From: Eutreptiella sp. 'Long Island Sound 2002' | Lineage: Eukaryota; Euglenozoa; Euglenophyceae; Eutreptiales; Eutreptiaceae | Direction of reading: 5' to 3' | Assembly: GCA_964036045.1 (NCBI GenBank) | Contig: OZ038382.1 | Coordinates: forward strand, 130,510,556 to 130,574,555 | Length of the DNA stretch: 64,000 bases | Shown here: positions 61,384 to 64,000 of the stretch, piece after piece | How the letters are laid out: every line of letters begins with the position of its first letter | Numbering within the stretch: position 1 is the stretch's first letter | Notes under the pieces: model-generated | What the model was told of the DNA's origin: nothing | Seen by the model: only the letters and a program-made list of their open reading frames with translations | The model's database searches: none | Translations under genes and position numbers: made by a program

Positions 61384-61838
61384 CCGTCAAATGTTCCTTG
61401 CAGGTGCTAACTCCTCCACGGAGACCCTAAATGTTCCATGGAGCCCGTGAATATTCCACACACCCTGTACAATGTTGGAGGGCTGCGCACAGGCAGGGAC
61501 GTCGGACTCACTTGGATCACCCTTGGGGGGATCCTGGTTAGGTGTCATGGGAATGTGGGGGGGGGGGGTGTTGCGTGGAGACCATTCTTTCCAGACACCC
61601 TGAAATGTTCCACAAAGCCGAACATTGTGCAGAGACCCCAAATCGTCCATGTCCAAAAACCCATAATGTTCGAGGGAGCCCCTCATATGTTCCATGCAGA
61701 CCCATAACGTTCCACAGAGACCCTCCAAAGTTCCCCAGAGACCCTCCAATGTTCCATATTACCCTTTAACAATCCATGGAGGCTGTCCAATGTTCCACAC
61801 AGCCCCTCACCATAAGGGTCAGGCTAGGGTAGGACCCA
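61384..61838 (+). repeat. Decayed edge of satellite A with an embedded gene fragment
   Basis: Units become irregular (gaccctccaatgttccat, gaccctaaatgttccatg), as expected at the ageing margin of an array. Inside, 61,485-61,572 matches the 84-residue repeat of the TET-USP gene (gcgcacaggcagggacgtcg, then gactcacttggatcacc), also found at 20,511-20,590 and 20,763-20,845, in the same orientation. Confidence 0.75.
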
Positions 61839-62320
61839 TTAGGTGGACCCCGTAGTCACCTTGATTTGAAGGTTAGTTGGTGCAGGCTTGTCTTGCAATG
61901 CAACCCGTCTAAGGACATACCGCTTCACACGGTCCGGCAGTGCCTTCCATGCACACTGTATGGTATGTCCAAGGTGAACAACTTGTGGGGCACACACGTC
62001 CGCCCCCCCAACACACTCTCTCACCCCATGCAGCAAAGATGCTACATACAAGCCCCAAGGGTGTGCAGAAGTCATCTTGCATGAACTTTACGCTGTCCAA
62101 GCAGGTTGTAGGCATCGTGCCACACACGTAGGGCCACACTACGGTAGGCAGCTGACCGGGGGGGTGAGGCATAGCTTTGGGCATTCTTCAGGGGTTTGTT
62201 GATCAAAAACTGTACAGGCGTCTTCTCCCATTCTTCCAACCCATCTGCGTGGCACACCCTCTCCAACCCCTGAATGTCATGCCAACCCGCCCAGTCACAT
62301 GGTGCTGGGACGCACAGCAT
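61839..62320 (-). pseudogene. Unknown minus-strand coding segment, two frames
   Basis: Two protein-like frames run on: WHDIQGLERVCHADGLEEWE, then TPVQFLINKPLKN and ALRVWHDAYNLLGQ (62,320-about 62,090); then GLYVASLLHGVRECVGGADV, VHLGHTIQCAWKALPDRVKR and a stop at 61,839. The frame change near 62,070-62,090 needs an intron or an indel. No family recognised. It lies upstream, on the same strand, of the gene fragment at 61,485-61,572, so it might be an upstream exon of a second, ruined copy of the TET-USP gene. That is a guess from order only. Confidence 0.35.
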
Positions 62321-62750
62321 AGAAGGTAAAAAATGGCAGGAAAATGCTGAGCATATTGCTCAGGATATTTGGGGATGCTCGGCATTTATGCTCAGCAAAT
62401 GGGACTCATATTGCAGGGTTGATTTCGGAAGTCCGAGCCAAAATTTCTTCCGAGCTCCCCCGGCACGGTCGGCTGGGAAGCCCATGGAACATTCCTACCG
62501 ATATCGGTTGCGTTTTGGGACCCGATGTGGCTGCCAAAACTTCCGAGCATCTTTTCCGGGGTTTTCAAAAACTTCGAGGCGTTTTTCCATTGGTTTTTTG
62601 TACAATGAACTACACCGTTGTTGGTTCCCAAATCCCAGACCTCAGCAAAGAAACACACAAAAAGACAAGCATGACTGTTCACTTAAGCTTGAAATGTGAA
62701 TGTTCAGTGGGCAAGACAACGCCCTGTAAACATGAAAGCCCCGTTCCTCA
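62321..62750. other. No gene recognised
   Basis: An open plus-strand frame crosses this stretch into the G-rich minisatellite, but its composition shows no domain and I do not call it. Confidence 0.35.
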
Positions 62751-62754
62751 GCAG

Positions 62755-63048
62755 GGTTGGGAGAGGGTTGGGGGGGCGTGGGAGAGGGTTGGGAGAGGGT
62801 GGGAGAGGCTTGGGAGAGGGTGGGAGAGGGTTGGGAGAGGGTGGGAGAGGGTTGGGAGAGGGTGGGAGACGGTTGGGAGAGGGTGGGAGAGGGTTGGGAG
62901 AGGGTTGGGACAGGGTGGTAGAGGGTTGAGAGAGGGTGGGGGAGGGTTGGGAGAGGATTGGGAGCGGGTGGGTGGGGGAGGGTGGGAGAGGGTTGGGAGA
63001 GGGTGGGAGATGGTTGGGAGAGGGTTGGCAGAGGGTGGGAGAGGGTGA
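62755..63048. repeat. G-rich minisatellite (GGGTTGGGAGAGGGTGGGAGA)n
   Basis: Alternating tgggagaggg and ttgggagaggg units, about 25 copies. Runs of GGG spaced by 1-5 bases on the plus strand meet the pattern for G-quadruplex formation. Confidence 0.9.
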
Positions 63049-64000
63049 AACAGTGGGCCTCTGTAGGGGGGCGGACAGTCGAGCTCACTTTGGAGCATTC
63101 TAATTCTGTGATGGTGTGGTAAAATTCCACAAAACAAGGTTCTGATGAAAGCTGGTGGTTGGGGCTTTACATAGAGCCCCTAGTTGGGAAAATCTGAAAT
63201 AGTGGGCCCCTGCATGGGGGGGGGGCATAGTCGAGCTCACTTTGGAGCCTTCTAATTCTGTGATGGTGTGGTAAAATTCCACAAAACAAGGTTCTGATGA
63301 AAGCTCGTGATTGGGGCTTTACATAGAACCCCTGGTTGTGAAAATCGGAAAAAGGGGGCGCCTGTAGGGGGGCGGATAGTCGAGCTCACTTTGGAGCCTT
63401 CTAATTCTGTGATGGTGTGGTAAAATTCTACAAAACAAGGTTCTGATGAAAGCTGGTGGTTGGGGCTTTACATAGAGCCCCTGGTTGGGAAAATCTGAAA
63501 TAGTGGGCCCCTGTAGGGGGGGGCGGATAGTCGAGCTCACTTTGGAGCCTTCTAAGTATGTGATGGTGTGGTAAAATTCCACATAACAAGGTTCTGATGA
63601 AAGCTGGTGGTTGGGGCTTTACATAGAACCCCTGGTTGGGAAAATCTGAAACAGTGGGCCCCTGCAGGGGGGGGGGGGGGGGGCGGATAGTCGAGCTCAC
63701 TTTGGAGCCTTGCAATTCTGTGATGGTGTGGTAAAACTCCATAAACCAAGGTTCTGATGAAAGCTGGTGGTTGGGGCTTTGCATAGAGCCCCTAATTGGG
63801 AAAATCTGAAACAGTGGGCGCCTGTAGGGGGGCGGATAGTCGAGCTCACTTTGGAGCCTTCTAATTCTGTGATGGTGTGGTAAAATTCCACAAAACAGGG
63901 TTCTGATGAAAGCTGGTGGTTGGGGCTTTACATAGAGCCCTTAGTGGCGAAAATCTGAAACAGTGGGCCCCTGTAGGGGGGCGGATAGTCGAGCTCACTT
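63049..64000. repeat. About 150-bp tandem repeat, more than six copies
   Basis: The anchor gagctcactttggagc recurs at 63,081, 63,233, 63,382, 63,533, 63,693, 63,842 and 63,991, giving periods of 149-160 bp. Length differences come mainly from a G-run of 6-18 bases after cccctg(t/c)a. The array continues beyond the window. Minus-strand frames repeating MEFYHTITELEGSKVSST are a result of the repeat. Confidence 0.92.

Noticed and set aside
62344-63048. A plus-strand protein with a WERVGRG repeat tail
   Set aside because: The C-terminal third is the G-rich minisatellite, and the rest has no recognisable domain or start context.

Overview
The window is eukaryotic nuclear DNA, dominated by transposable elements and satellite arrays, with very few ordinary genes. 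The eukaryotic signs are a VMA21-like gene ending in a dilysine ER-retrieval motif, intron-bearing hAT transposases, LINE endonuclease and reverse-transcriptase fragments, a Ty1/copia-like RNase H fragment and a tRNA-Glu-like SINE head. The mix (a TET/JBP-like dioxygenase domain in a transposon-like setting, GC-rich minisatellites, many poly-G/C runs) suits a large-genome microalga. That assignment is inference and weak; no rRNA, organelle gene or other taxonomic marker is present.

Layout. 1-4.1 kb: an 85-bp tandem repeat, the VMA21-like gene (minus strand), a 998-bp terminal-inverted-repeat element holding a SINE head, and a copia-like RNase H tail. 4.1-6.5 kb: nothing recognised. 6.5-9.3 kb: a GC-rich minisatellite of hairpin-forming units. 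9.3-10.8 kb: a small TIR element related to the giant hAT described below, a probable coding exon, and C-run repeats. 11.0-14.2 kb: a four-exon hAT transposase gene on the minus strand. 14.3-17.5 kb: an apparent insertion bounded by inverted GTAAATT-rich blocks, holding a LINE endonuclease remnant and one unknown exon. 17.5-20.9 kb: a minus-strand gene with a proline-rich N-terminus, a TET/JBP-like double-stranded beta-helix domain and a ubiquitin-specific protease (USP) domain. 20.9-61.4 kb: satellite A, a 20-21 bp unit built on AATATTCCACGGAGG.

Satellite A is interrupted by a LINE-fragment island (21.5-23.4 kb) and by a 20,564-bp insertion (30,316-50,879). The insertion has 14-bp terminal inverted repeats (CAGGATTGTGTATA) and a perfect 8-bp target-site duplication (tttgagat), and it carries the C-terminal part of a hAT transposase. 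Most of it is a different, palindrome-built satellite (B, 32.6-49.6 kb). 61.4-64 kb: a decayed satellite edge holding a copy of the 5' repeat of the TET-USP gene, an unknown minus-strand coding segment, a G-rich minisatellite and a 150-bp tandem repeat.

The open frames running through both satellites and the 10-bp minisatellites are by-products of repeats that lack stop codons; they are annotated as repeats, not genes. Several frames in the TE genes are broken. Some breaks can be bridged by very short GT-AG segments (26-35 nt); others look like nonsense or homopolymer changes. The best-supported unusual objects are the giant satellite-bearing hAT insertion and the TET/JBP-like plus USP gene.
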